In this document: positions 9,528-18,589 of the stretch, piece by piece | How positions within the stretch are numbered: position 1 is the first letter of the stretch | Layout: each line of letters starts with the position of its first letter | Origin: Micromonospora sediminimaris | GTDB taxonomy: Bacteria; Actinomycetota; Actinomycetes; Mycobacteriales; Micromonosporaceae | Direction of reading: 5' to 3' | Assembly (NCBI GenBank): GCA_900112325.1 | Contig: FOLJ01000019.1 | Coordinates: 91,219-155,218 of the forward strand | Length of the DNA stretch: 64,000 bases | The notes under the pieces: generated by a model | Database searches by the model: none | What the model saw: only the letters and a program-made list of their open reading frames with translations | What the model was told of the DNA's origin: nothing | Made by a program: the position numbers and the translations under genes

Positions 9528-9607
9528 TAGTGTCACTCTGTCATGTGGCAGGCGCACCTTCTCCTTGGTCGCCGCGACGAGGCCTGACGGCCGGCACCTC
9601 GTCGCGG
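9528..9607 (+). promoter_or_regulatory. leuA attenuator / leader region
   Basis: A -10-like TAGTGT at 9528-9533 would start transcription almost at the leader ATG at 9543, so the leader may be leaderless. The end of the leader ORF forms a perfect 11-bp stem (CCGCGACGAGG at 9572-9582 with CCTCGTCGCGG at 9597-9607). A ribosome stalled on the leucine codons would cover the 5' arm, and one that reaches the stop would release it. Leader-peptide control of leuA, often with a pseudoknot, has been described for Actinobacteria. No U tract follows the stem. Confidence 0.65.
9543..9587 (+). CDS. leuA leader peptide
   Basis: A 14-codon ORF (MWQAHLLLGRRDEA) 113 bp before leuA. It has three consecutive leucine codons, CTT CTC CTT. 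CTT is rare in such a GC-rich genome, so translation should slow sharply when charged tRNA-Leu is scarce. The 3' half of the ORF lies in the 5' arm of a perfect hairpin. This is the expected layout of a leucine-responsive attenuator for 2-isopropylmalate synthase. Confidence 0.7.
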   Translation: MWQAHLLLGRRDEA

Positions 9608-9700
9608 AGTTGAACCGCGCCGCCAGCATTTCCCGGAACCTTCTCGGCTTCGCCGCCGACCTCCACCGCTGACGTCACATGACCACGGGAGAACTCCGCC

Positions 9701-11458
9701 ATGGCTCACCCAGCCGGCACCACCGACATCGACTCCGATCCGTTCGCGCGGCAGCGCCCGAGCCGGATGCCGTACGCCCGTTACCAGCCGTACCGGCAAC
9801 AGTTCCGGATCGACCTGCCCGACCGCACCTGGCCGACCCGACACGTCGAGGCCGCCCCGCGCTGGTGCGCGGTCGACCTGCGGGACGGTAACCAGGCGCT
9901 TATCGACCCGATGTCACCCGAGCGCAAGCGCCGGATGTTCCAGCTCCTGGTGCAGATGGGCTACAAGGAGATCGAGGTCGGCTTCCCGTCGGCCAGCCAG
10001 ACCGACTACGACTTCGTCCGCCAGCTGATCGAGCAGGATCTGATCCCCGAGGATGTCACCATCCAGGTGCTGACCCAGTGCCGGGAGCACCTGATCGACC
10101 GCACCTTCGAATCGCTGCGCGGGGCCCGCCGGGCGATCGTGCACTTCTACAACTCGACCTCCACCCTGCAACGCCGGGTCGTGTTCGGGCTGGACCGGGA
10201 CGGCATCACCGACATCGCGACCAGCGGCGCCCGGCTCTGCCAGAAGTACGCGGAGATCCACACCCCGGACACCGAGATCTTCTACGAGTACTCGCCGGAG
10301 TCCTACACCGGCACCGAGCTGGAGTACGCGCTGGAGGTCTGCGCCAAGGTCATCGAGGTGATCGACCCCACCCCGGACCGCAAGCTGATCATCAACCTGC
10401 CGGCCACCGTCGAGATGGCCACGCCGAACGTGTACGCCGACTCGATCGAGTGGATGCACCGACGCCTGCCCCGCCGCGACAGCCTGGTGCTCAGCCTGCA
10501 CCCGCACAACGACCGCGGCACCGGCGTGGCCGCCGCCGAGCTGGGCCTGCTCGCCGGCGCGGACCGGATCGAAGGCTGCCTGTTCGGCAACGGTGAGCGC
10601 ACCGGCAACGTCGACCTGGTGACGCTGGGCCTGAACCTGTTCTCCCAGGGCATCGACCCGATGATCGACTTCTCGGACATCGACGAGATCAAGCGGGCCG
10701 TCGAGTACTGCAACCAGCTGCCCGTGCACGAGCGCCACCCGTACGCCGGCGACCTGGTCTACACCGCCTTCTCCGGCTCCCACCAGGACGCCATCAACAA
10801 GGGGTTCACCGCGTTGGAGGCCGACGCGGCGGCGGCCGGGGTGCCGGTCGACGAGTTCACCTGGGCGGTGCCGTACCTGCCGATCGACCCGAAGGATCTG
10901 GGCCGCAGCTACGAGGCGGTGATCCGGGTCAACTCGCAGTCCGGCAAGGGTGGCGTCGCGTACATCATGAAGACCGAGCATCAGCTCGACCTGCCCCGCC
11001 GGCTCCAGATCGAGTTCTCCGGCGTGGTGCAGCAGGTGACCGACCACGACGGCGGTGAGGTCGACCCGGCCACCATGTGGCAGATCTTCGCCGGGCAGTA
11101 CCTGCTCGACCACCAGCGCGACCCTGCGGTGGCGCTGTCCGAGTACACGATCGGTACCGCCGACGGGAAGGTCGAGATCGCCGCCCGGATCCACACCGGC
11201 GGGCAGGATCGCTCGATCACCGCGATCGGCAACGGCCCGATCGACGCGTACGTCAACGCGCTGGGCTCAGCCGGGGTGAGCGTACGCGTGCTCGACTACC
11301 ACGAGCACGCGCTCTCCTCCGGTGGGGACGCCCAGGCCGCCGCGTACGTCGAGTGCGAGGTGCAGGGGCACACGGTCTGGGGTGTCGGCATGGACGCCAA
11401 CATCGTCACCGCCTCCATCAAGGCGGTCACCAGCGCCGTCAACCGCGCCCGAGGCTGA
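9701..11458 (+). CDS. leuA: 2-isopropylmalate synthase
   Basis: The 585-residue enzyme condenses acetyl-CoA with 2-oxoisovalerate, the first committed step of leucine synthesis. The catalytic TIM barrel (about 45-330) contains VDLRDGNQALIDPM, with the metal-binding Asp, and HPHNDRGTGVA, with two metal-binding histidines, followed by GCLFGNGERTGN. The linker and C-terminal leucine-binding regulatory domain (about 440-585) are complete. The length and N-terminal extension match the long actinobacterial form (LeuA type 2, as in M. tuberculosis Rv3710). The ATG at 9701 has GGGAG at about 9 bases. Expression is probably controlled by the leader peptide upstream, and feedback by leucine is expected. 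Confidence 0.97.
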   Translation: MAHPAGTTDIDSDPFARQRPSRMPYARYQPYRQQFRIDLPDRTWPTRHVEAAPRWCAVDLRDGNQALIDPMSPERKRRMFQLLVQMGYKEIEVGFPSASQTDYDFVRQLIEQDLIPEDVTIQVLTQCREHLIDRTFESLRGARRAIVHFYNSTSTLQRRVVFGLDRDGITDIATSGARLCQKYAEIHTPDTEIFYEYSPESYTGTELEYALEVCAKVIEVIDPTPDRKLIINLPATVEMATPNVYADSIEWMHRRLPRRDSLVLSLHPHNDRGTGVAAAELGLLAGADRIEGCLFGNGERTGNVDLVTLGLNLFSQGIDPMIDFSDIDEIKRAVEYCNQLPVHERHPYAGDLVYTAFSGSHQDAINKGFTALEADAAAAGVPVDEFTWAVPYLPIDPKDLGRSYEAVIRVNSQSGKGGVAYIMKTEHQLDLPRRLQIEFSGVVQQVTDHDGGEVDPATMWQIFAGQYLLDHQRDPAVALSEYTIGTADGKVEIAARIHTGGQDRSITAIGNGPIDAYVNALGSAGVSVRVLDYHEHALSSGGDAQAAAYVECEVQGHTVWGVGMDANIVTASIKAVTSAVNRARG

Positions 11459-11466
11459 ACCGACAG

Positions 11467-11496
11467 GCAGGGCCCCGCACCGGCGCGGGGCCCTGC
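11467..11496. terminator. Terminator between leuA and the MFS gene
   Basis: A perfect 12-bp stem (GCAGGGCCCCGC and its complement) with a 6-nt loop sits between the convergent stops at 11458 and 11498 and can serve both genes. Confidence 0.85.
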
Positions 11497-11497
11497 G

Positions 11498-12970
11498 TCA
11501 TCTCGGCGTGGAGACGGGCAACGAGTGGCAGGGCTGGGCCGGTGGCGGGCGACGGGCCGGCCGATGGACCAGCAGGGCGGCGATGAGAGCGCCGGCCACC
11601 AGCAGACCGGCGCACCAGAGCAACGCGCCACGGTAGGCCGCGGTGAGTTCCGCGGGCTGTTCGTACCCGGTGCCGGTGAGCCCGACCAGCAGCGGCAGGG
11701 CCGCCACCGCGAGCAGCCCGCCGACCCGCGAGGCGGCGTTGTTGAAGCCGCTGGCCACTCCCGCGAAGCGGTCGTTGACGGCGGCCAGTACCGAGGCGGT
11801 CAGCGGCGCCACGACCAGGGTCAGCCCGACGCCGAAGATCGCCACGCCGGGCAGCACCTCGCGCCAGTACGACGCCCCCGGCCCGATCTCGCGCAGCATC
11901 AGCAGCCCGAGGGCGGCCAGCAGCGGCCCGACGGTCAGCGGCAACCGGGGTCCGATCCTCGTCGACAGCGCACCGGTGAGCGGCGAGCCGACCAGCAGCA
12001 GCAGGGTCATCGGCAGCAGCGCGAGGCCGGTGAGCAGGGCCGACCAGCCGACCACGTTCTGCAGGTACACGGCGATGAAGAAGGTGAACCCGCCGAGGGC
12101 GGCGTAGACCAGCACGGTGAAGAAGTTCAGCACCGAGAACAACCGGCTGCGGAACAGGCCGGTGGGCAGCATCGCGGTCTCCCCACGACGTCGTTCGAGG
12201 AACACGAACGCCACCGCGGCGACCACCCCGGCCAGGGCCGCGGCCACCACCGCCGGGGAGTCCAGACCCCGGTCGGGGGCGTCGACCAGGGCGTACGTGA
12301 CGCCGGCCAGGGCGAGTGCGCCGAGCAGGGCACCGGCCACATCGAACTGGCGGGTGCCCCGCTTCCGGGACGCGTTCTCGTCCCGGCTCTCGGGAACCCA
12401 GCGGAGTGTCGCCAGCACGACCAGCACCGCCAGCGGCACGTTCAGGAAGAAAATCCACCGCCAGGAGAGGGCGTCGATCAGCCAACCGCCGATGAACGGG
12501 CCGAGCGCGGTGGAGACACCGGAGAGCCCCGACCACGCTCCGATCGTCTTCGCCCGGTCGTCGGGATGGAAGCTGGCCTGAAGCAACGCCAGCGAGCCCG
12601 GGGTGAGCAGGGCACCCCCGGCGCCCTGAAGGAACCGCGCGGCCACCAGCCAGTCGGTGCGCAGGGCGAGCCCGCAGAGGATGGAGGCGGCGGTGAACCA
12701 GACCACGCCGAGCAGGAACACCCGCCGACGCCCGAAGCGATCGCCGAGTGCCCCACCGAGCAGGACGAACGCGGCGAGCGTCAACAGGTAGCCGTTGATG
12801 GTCCATTGCAGACCGGCCACCGACGCGTCGAGATCGGCGCCGAGGTGCGGCAGCGCCACGTTGACCACGGTGCTGTCCAGGAAGACCATGCCGGAGGCGA
12901 GTACGGCGGCGGCCAGGGTGCCCCGGCCGGCGCTGCTGCGCAGGCGGAGAGCGGACGAGGGTTCGGGCAT
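11498..12970 (-). CDS. MFS drug exporter, DHA2 (EmrB/QacA) family
   Basis: A 490-residue major facilitator with about 14 transmembrane segments. The N-terminal SGMVFLDSTVVNVALPHL is the family's typical first helix (motif D1, LDxTxVNVALP), GDRFGRRRVFLLG is motif A, and ARFLQGAGGALLTPGSLALL is motif B. Members export drugs or other hydrophobic compounds in exchange for protons; the substrate cannot be predicted. ATG at 12970 (MPEPSSALRL) is preferred; an in-frame start at 12994 is possible, and neither has a clear ribosome site. A secreted nuclease gene is divergent. No regulator is adjacent. Confidence 0.9.
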   Translation of the reverse strand: MPEPSSALRLRSSAGRGTLAAAVLASGMVFLDSTVVNVALPHLGADLDASVAGLQWTINGYLLTLAAFVLLGGALGDRFGRRRVFLLGVVWFTAASILCGLALRTDWLVAARFLQGAGGALLTPGSLALLQASFHPDDRAKTIGAWSGLSGVSTALGPFIGGWLIDALSWRWIFFLNVPLAVLVVLATLRWVPESRDENASRKRGTRQFDVAGALLGALALAGVTYALVDAPDRGLDSPAVVAAALAGVVAAVAFVFLERRRGETAMLPTGLFRSRLFSVLNFFTVLVYAALGGFTFFIAVYLQNVVGWSALLTGLALLPMTLLLLVGSPLTGALSTRIGPRLPLTVGPLLAALGLLMLREIGPGASYWREVLPGVAIFGVGLTLVVAPLTASVLAAVNDRFAGVASGFNNAASRVGGLLAVAALPLLVGLTGTGYEQPAELTAAYRGALLWCAGLLVAGALIAALLVHRPARRPPPAQPCHSLPVSTPR

Positions 12971-13078
12971 GGTTACCAATCTGCCGTGCACCATCCGTCA
13001 GACACCACGAAACGCCGAAACCCTAGCCGGGTACTGTGCGGGATCGCCGGAAGCCCGCAAGCTGGAAAGGTGTCGTCT

Positions 13079-13738
13079 GTGCGTACCAGATCAGGACCGC
13101 GCGTCCCGGGGGCGCTCGCGCTCATCGCGGCGCTGACCCTCGGCGCCGCCGGCTGCGTCCCGCTTGAGGAGGAGCCGGTCACGCCGCCGAGCGGCAGCGG
13201 CAACATCGACCAGATGCTCTCGGAGCTGACCGTCGCCGAGGCGGGTTCGATGCGCGGCTACAGCCGCAACCGCTTCCCGCACTGGCGCAAGACCGGCCAG
13301 AACTGCGACGTCCGCGACACCGTGCTGGAGCGCGACGGCAAATCCATCGAGCACTCCGGCTGCAACGTGGTCGGTGGGCGGTGGGAGAGCGTCTACGACG
13401 GCCGCACCTTCACCGACCCCTCCGACGTGGACATCGACCACATGGTCCCGCTGGCCAACGCCTGGCGCTCCGGTGCCGACGAGTGGGACGACTCGAAGCG
13501 CGGTGACTTCGCCAACGACCTCGACCGGCCGCAGCTGTTCGCGGTTTCCGCATCCTCCAACCGGGCAAAGGGTGACCAGGACCCGTCCCAGTGGAAGCCA
13601 TCAAACCGGTCATACTGGTGTCAATATGCCGGGGACTGGGTGGCGGTGAAGCACCACTGGCAGCTGACGGTGACCAGTGCCGAGCAGGCCGAACTGGCCG
13701 ACATGTTGGAGGGCTGCACATGGGAGAGCAAGCCGTAA
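13079..13738 (+). CDS. Secreted HNH nuclease-like lipoprotein (DUF1524)
   Basis: A 219-residue protein starting at GTG 13079, with GGAAAGG 9 bases upstream. It begins with a signal peptide ending GAAGC, a possible though non-canonical lipobox. The mature part carries the HNH-type DUF1524 signature: CDVRDTVLERDG, DIDHMVPLANAWRSGA with the catalytic His of DHMVPL, FANDLDRPQLFAVSASSNRA with the structural Asn and CQYAGDWVAVKHHW. Similar actinobacterial proteins are exported nucleases of unknown role; DNA degradation for nutrients or competition is plausible. The next gene starts inside its 3' end (overlap 19 bp). Confidence 0.85.
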   Translation: MRTRSGPRVPGALALIAALTLGAAGCVPLEEEPVTPPSGSGNIDQMLSELTVAEAGSMRGYSRNRFPHWRKTGQNCDVRDTVLERDGKSIEHSGCNVVGGRWESVYDGRTFTDPSDVDIDHMVPLANAWRSGADEWDDSKRGDFANDLDRPQLFAVSASSNRAKGDQDPSQWKPSNRSYWCQYAGDWVAVKHHWQLTVTSAEQAELADMLEGCTWESKP

Positions 13739-14166
13739 CCGGGGCCGACGGGGCACCGGCGCCCGAGCGTACGCCGGATCCGGGCGGCGAGGACGCGGCG
13801 GCGGCCACCGGCAGCCCCGGCCCGGCCACGGCCGGCATGACCGTGGACGGCGCCGCCGCGGCAGAGGTGGAGGTGCCGGGCGCCGGGATGACCGCCGACG
13901 CTGGCGGTGCCACCGGCCCACAGAGCCGCACCGCCGACATCGTGCCGGGACCGGGCGGCGTGATGACCGACGAGGTCGGCGTGGTGACCGGCGAGCTGAC
14001 CCTGCGTACCGACTTCGCCGACGGCCGGGTCAGCCTGCACGTGCAGTACAAGGACGCCGACGAGTGGTACGCGGTCACCGGCGGCAGCGCACCGCTGACC
14101 GACGCTTCCGGGCTGGACGCGGTACACACCATCGCCCTCGGCCTGCTGCACCGCCCCGAGGGCTGA
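13720..14166 (+). CDS. Low-complexity small protein coupled to the nuclease gene
   Basis: A 148-residue protein starting at ATG 13720, inside the nuclease gene, with GGAGGG 6 bases upstream. The first 85 residues are Ala/Gly/Pro/Thr-rich and probably disordered. The C-terminal 55 residues form a compact hydrophilic unit (ELTLRTDFADGRVSLHVQYK ... YAVTGG), probably beta-rich. There is no signal peptide or transmembrane segment, so it should stay in the cytoplasm. The 19-bp overlap suggests translational coupling to the exported nuclease, and a role such as an immunity or accessory protein is conceivable but unsupported by homology. Confidence 0.7.
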   Translation: MGEQAVTGADGAPAPERTPDPGGEDAAAATGSPGPATAGMTVDGAAAAEVEVPGAGMTADAGGATGPQSRTADIVPGPGGVMTDEVGVVTGELTLRTDFADGRVSLHVQYKDADEWYAVTGGSAPLTDASGLDAVHTIALGLLHRPEG

Positions 14167-14192
14167 TCGCCCCAGCGTCGTCGGCAGTGACG

Positions 14193-14239
14193 GCAAGGGG
14201 CCCTTCCGACAGCTCGGGCGTCAGGAAGGGACCCCTTGC
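14193..14239. terminator. Bidirectional terminator
   Basis: GCAAGGGGCCCTTCC pairs with GGAAGGGACCCCTTGC with a one-base bulge around a 16-nt loop, between the small protein gene and the convergent dpp operon. Confidence 0.75.
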
Positions 14240-14248
14240 GCGCACGAC

Positions 14249-15369
<1,121 letters not shown>

Positions 15370-15373
<4 letters not shown>

Positions 15374-16485
15374 GGCGTCTCCTCCTCACTCGGAGCGGCG
15401 GCCAGGCCCGGCGCGGCCGGCGGGTCGTCCGGCACCGCCTGCGCGGGCACCGAACCCGGCGTGGCCTGTCCCGGTCGCGTCTCCCGAGCCTCCGCACCGG
15501 GCGTCAGGCCCGGCAGCGGGGCCGGGTTGACGCACCGGTAGCTGCGGCCGTCGTGGGTCAGCACCAGGTCCGGCGGCTCGCCGACGCAGGCGTCCACCCG
15601 TCGGTCGCAGCGCGGGGCGAAGGCGCAGCCGTCCGGCCAGGGGAGCAGGTCACGCACCGAGCCCGGAATCGGGTTCAGCCGCTCACCGCGTCCCGCGTCC
15701 AGGCGCGGCACCGAGCCGAGCAACCCCACGGTGTACGGGTGCCGGGGCTGACGGAACAGCGGACGCCGCCGCGCGGTCTCCACCACCCGACCGCCGTAGA
15801 GCACGTTGATGGTGTCGCACATGCCGGCCACCACGCCCAGATCGTGCGTGATCATCACCAGCGCGGTGCCGGAGTCCCGGACCAGGTCCTTCAGCAGTTC
15901 CAGGATCTGCGCCTGGATGGTGACGTCCAGCGCGGTCGTCGGCTCGTCGGCGATGAGCAGCCGGGGCTGGCAGGCCACCGCCATGGCGATCAGGGCGCGC
16001 TGGCGCATCCCACCGGAGAGCTGGTGAGGGTACTCCTTCAGCCGCCGCCTCGGGTCGGGGATGCCGACCCGGTCCAGCAACTGCGCCGCCTCCTTCGCCG
16101 CCGCCTCGCCCTTCATGCCACGGTGCCGGGTCAACACCTCGGTCACCTGAAGCCCGATCGGCACGACCGGGTTCAGCGACGACAGCGGATCCTGGAAGAT
16201 CATCGCGACGTCCCGGCCCCGGATGTCCCGGCGCGACCGGTCGTCGAGCTGAAGCAGGTCGGTGCCGTCGAAGACGGCCTTGCCGGCCACCTGAAGGCCG
16301 GGCTGCTTGGGCAGCAGGCCCATGATCGCCAGTGAGGTCACCGACTTGCCGCAGCCGGATTCGCCGACCAGGCCGACGACCTCGCCGGCCTCCACGGAGA
16401 AGGAGACTCCATCCACGGCCCGTACGGTCCGCTGACCGCGCCGGGCGAAGGTCACCGAAAGATCTTCGACATCAAGCAGTGCCAT
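15370..16485 (-). CDS. Oligopeptide/dipeptide ABC transporter ATP-binding protein (DppD/OppD type)
   Basis: A 371-residue ATPase, the partner of the downstream DppF-type protein. Motifs are Walker A GESGCGKSV, Q-loop MIFQDPLSSLNPV, signature LSGGMRQRALIAMA, Walker B LLIADEPTTALDVT and H-loop MITHDLGV. The oligo_HPY extension has RQPRHPYTVGLLGSVPRLD and CAFAPRCDRRVDAC. A proline/alanine-rich tail of about 50 residues is unusual. The ATG is at 16485, 62 bp after the dppC stop, the largest gap between the permease and ATPase genes. Confidence 0.93.
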
Positions 16486-16548
16486 GTCGCACCGCCCTTT
16501 CGTTCACAGCCACGGAGGTCAAATGCGCGCTTCTCATGCTCGGCACGC

Positions 16549-17511
16549 CTACTTCCGCAGCTTCGGGTCGAGGGCCTCACGCATCGACTCACCGAGCAGG
16601 GTGAAGCCCAGCGCGGTGATGATGATGGCGACCGCCGGGTAGATGGCCAGCTCGGGCCGGATGCCCAGGTACTGCTGCGCGTCGGCGAGCATGACGCCCC
16701 ACTCGGGGGTTGCCGAGTCGGGGTTGCCGAGCCCGAGGAAGGACAGTGCTGCCGCTTCGATGATCGCTGTGGCCAGGGTCAGCGTCGCCTGGACAATGAC
16801 CGGGGCGAGCGAGTTGGGCAGCACGTGGGCCAGGGCGATCTTCGACTTGCGTACCCCGAGCGAGGTGGCGGCCAGGACGTAGTCGCTGTTGGACTGGGCG
16901 ATCATCGAGCCGCGCAGCAGCCGGGCGAAGACCGGCACGGACACCATGCCGACCGCGATCATGACCGTGGTCAGGCTCGGTCCGAGCAGTGCGGCGATGC
17001 TGACCGCCAGCAGCAGGCTCGGCAGCGCCAGCAGCATGTCGATGAACCGCATCAGGGTGCTGTCGACCCATCGGCCCCAGCGCCCGCCGAGGCCGGCGGC
17101 GGCACCGGCGACACCGCCGATCAGCACGCCGACGGCGAGACCGATCAGGGTCGCCACCACGCCGACCAGCAGGGTCTGCCGGGCCCCGACGATCATGCGG
17201 CTGAAGACGTCCCGGCCCTGGTGGTCGTAACCGAACCAGTGCTCGCTGGAGGATCCGGGGATGACCCCCGGTTTGATGACGCCCTCCCGGATGCCCATCG
17301 TGTCCGTCGGCCCGTACGGCACCAGGAACGGGCCGATCAGCGCGACCAGGACGAAGACGGTGAGGATGACCGCGCCGATGATGGCGGCCGGGTTGCGCCG
17401 CAGCCGACGGAAGGCGTCCTGCCAGAGGCTCACCCCCCGCTCCTCGTCGCGGGCGGCCAGTTCGGCGAGTCGGTCGATCTTCTCTCGCTTCTTGCCACCG
17501 ATGGTCGTCAT
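16549..17511 (-). CDS. Peptide ABC transporter permease (DppC/OppC type)
   Basis: A 320-residue membrane protein with an N-terminal cytoplasmic stretch (residues 1-40, with RRLRRNPAAIIGAVI as the OppC N-terminal motif), six transmembrane helices and the EAA coupling loop (VLAATSLGVRKSKIALAHVL, then PNSLAPVIVQ). It forms the channel with DppB. ATG at 17511 overlaps the dppB stop by 4 bp. A longer open frame upstream is ignored because it overlaps dppB. Confidence 0.93.
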   Translation of the reverse strand: MTTIGGKKREKIDRLAELAARDEERGVSLWQDAFRRLRRNPAAIIGAVILTVFVLVALIGPFLVPYGPTDTMGIREGVIKPGVIPGSSSEHWFGYDHQGRDVFSRMIVGARQTLLVGVVATLIGLAVGVLIGGVAGAAAGLGGRWGRWVDSTLMRFIDMLLALPSLLLAVSIAALLGPSLTTVMIAVGMVSVPVFARLLRGSMIAQSNSDYVLAATSLGVRKSKIALAHVLPNSLAPVIVQATLTLATAIIEAAALSFLGLGNPDSATPEWGVMLADAQQYLGIRPELAIYPAVAIIITALGFTLLGESMREALDPKLRK

Positions 17512-18512
17512 CGGACCCTCACCCTCGGGTCGATCAGGCTGTAGGAGAGGTCCACTATCAGGTTCACCAGCACGTAGACCACGGCGATGATCATGATGAA
17601 GCCCATCAGCACCGGATAGTCGCGCTGGTTGATGGAGTCGGCGAGGAAGGCGCCGATCCCGCTGAAGGCGAAGACCGTCTCGGTGAGCACCGCGCCGGAG
17701 AGCAGGCCACCGGTGAGCAGACCGATCGAGGTCACCACCGGGAGCATGGCGTTGCGTAGCACGTGCCGGCGGCGGACGACGTTCTCGGTCAGGCCCTTGG
17801 CCTCGGCGGTACGCACGAAGTCCTCGTTGAGCACCTCGAGCACACTGGCCCTGGTGATCCGGACGATGATCGCCAAGGGGATGCTGGCCAAGGCGAGCGC
17901 CGGCAGCACGAGATGCATGAGCGCGTCGGCCGCTGCGTCCCATTCCCGGGTCATCAGTCCGTCGAGGACGAAGAAGTTGGTGATCCGGGTGGCGCCGATG
18001 GTCGGGTCCTGCCGGCCGCTGGAGGGGAACCAGCCGAGGTTCTCCGAGAAGATCGCCTTGAGGATGTACGCGAGGAAGAAGACCGGGATGCAGATGCCGA
18101 TCAGCGACCCGCCGACGGAGGCGTGGTCGAGGAACCGGCCGCGCCGACGGGCGGCCAGGTAGCCCAGCGGAATGCCGATGCCGACTGCGATCACCATCGC
18201 GGTGATGGTCAGCTCGACGGTGCCGGGGAATCGTTGCAGGAACTCCGTCGTCACCTCGCGCTTCGTCGAGATGGACGTACCCAGGTCTAGGCGGATCATC
18301 CGACGGACGAACCGGCCGTACTGAATCAGGATCGGCTCGTCGAGACCGAGATTGCGGCGGATCGCGGCACGCATCTCGGGTGTGCCCCGCTCGCCGAGAA
18401 TGGCGGTCTCGGGGCCTCCGGGCAGTCGCCGGAGCCAGATGAACAACAGGATGGAGAGCCCGAACAGCGTGGGTATCAGCTGAAGCAGGCGTCTGACGAT
18501 GAACCGGAACAC
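17508..18512 (-). CDS. Peptide ABC transporter permease (DppB/OppB type)
   Basis: A permease of 334 residues with six transmembrane helices and the conserved N-terminus VFRFIVRRLLQLIPTLFGLS, RRNLGLDEPILIQYGRF and the EAA loop ending RNAMLPVVTSIGL. GTG at 18512 is chosen because GAGG sits 5 bases upstream and the protein then begins like other DppB proteins; ATG at 18533 is an alternative adding seven residues. It follows the binding-protein gene after a very stable hairpin at 18539-18575. Confidence 0.92.
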   Translation of the reverse strand: MFRFIVRRLLQLIPTLFGLSILLFIWLRRLPGGPETAILGERGTPEMRAAIRRNLGLDEPILIQYGRFVRRMIRLDLGTSISTKREVTTEFLQRFPGTVELTITAMVIAVGIGIPLGYLAARRRGRFLDHASVGGSLIGICIPVFFLAYILKAIFSENLGWFPSSGRQDPTIGATRITNFFVLDGLMTREWDAAADALMHLVLPALALASIPLAIIVRITRASVLEVLNEDFVRTAEAKGLTENVVRRRHVLRNAMLPVVTSIGLLTGGLLSGAVLTETVFAFSGIGAFLADSINQRDYPVLMGFIMIIAVVYVLVNLIVDLSYSLIDPRVRVR

Positions 18513-18538
18513 GGCGGCCTCGGAAGGGGGCAAGGGAT

Positions 18539-18575
18539 CACGGGCGGGCGCTGTGGGTCACAGCGCCCGCCCGTG
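18539..18575 (-). terminator. Hairpin between dppA-type and dppB-type genes
   Basis: A perfect 17-bp stem (CACGGGCGGGCGCTGTG and its complement) with a 3-nt loop. It sits inside the operon, after the binding-protein gene, and probably acts as a partial terminator or 3' stabiliser so that the binding protein is made in excess over the permeases. Confidence 0.75.
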
Positions 18576-18589
18576 GTCGGTGCGTCAGA

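Noticed and set aside
9608..9700. T-box riboswitch before leuA
   Set aside because: No T-box consensus sequence or specifier loop is visible; the leader peptide explains leucine control better.
11525..13738. Long plus-strand open frame across the MFS gene that ends as the nuclease
   Set aside because: Only its last part, from 13079, is real; the rest is antisense to the transporter, with a Gln/Gly/Arg-rich composition.
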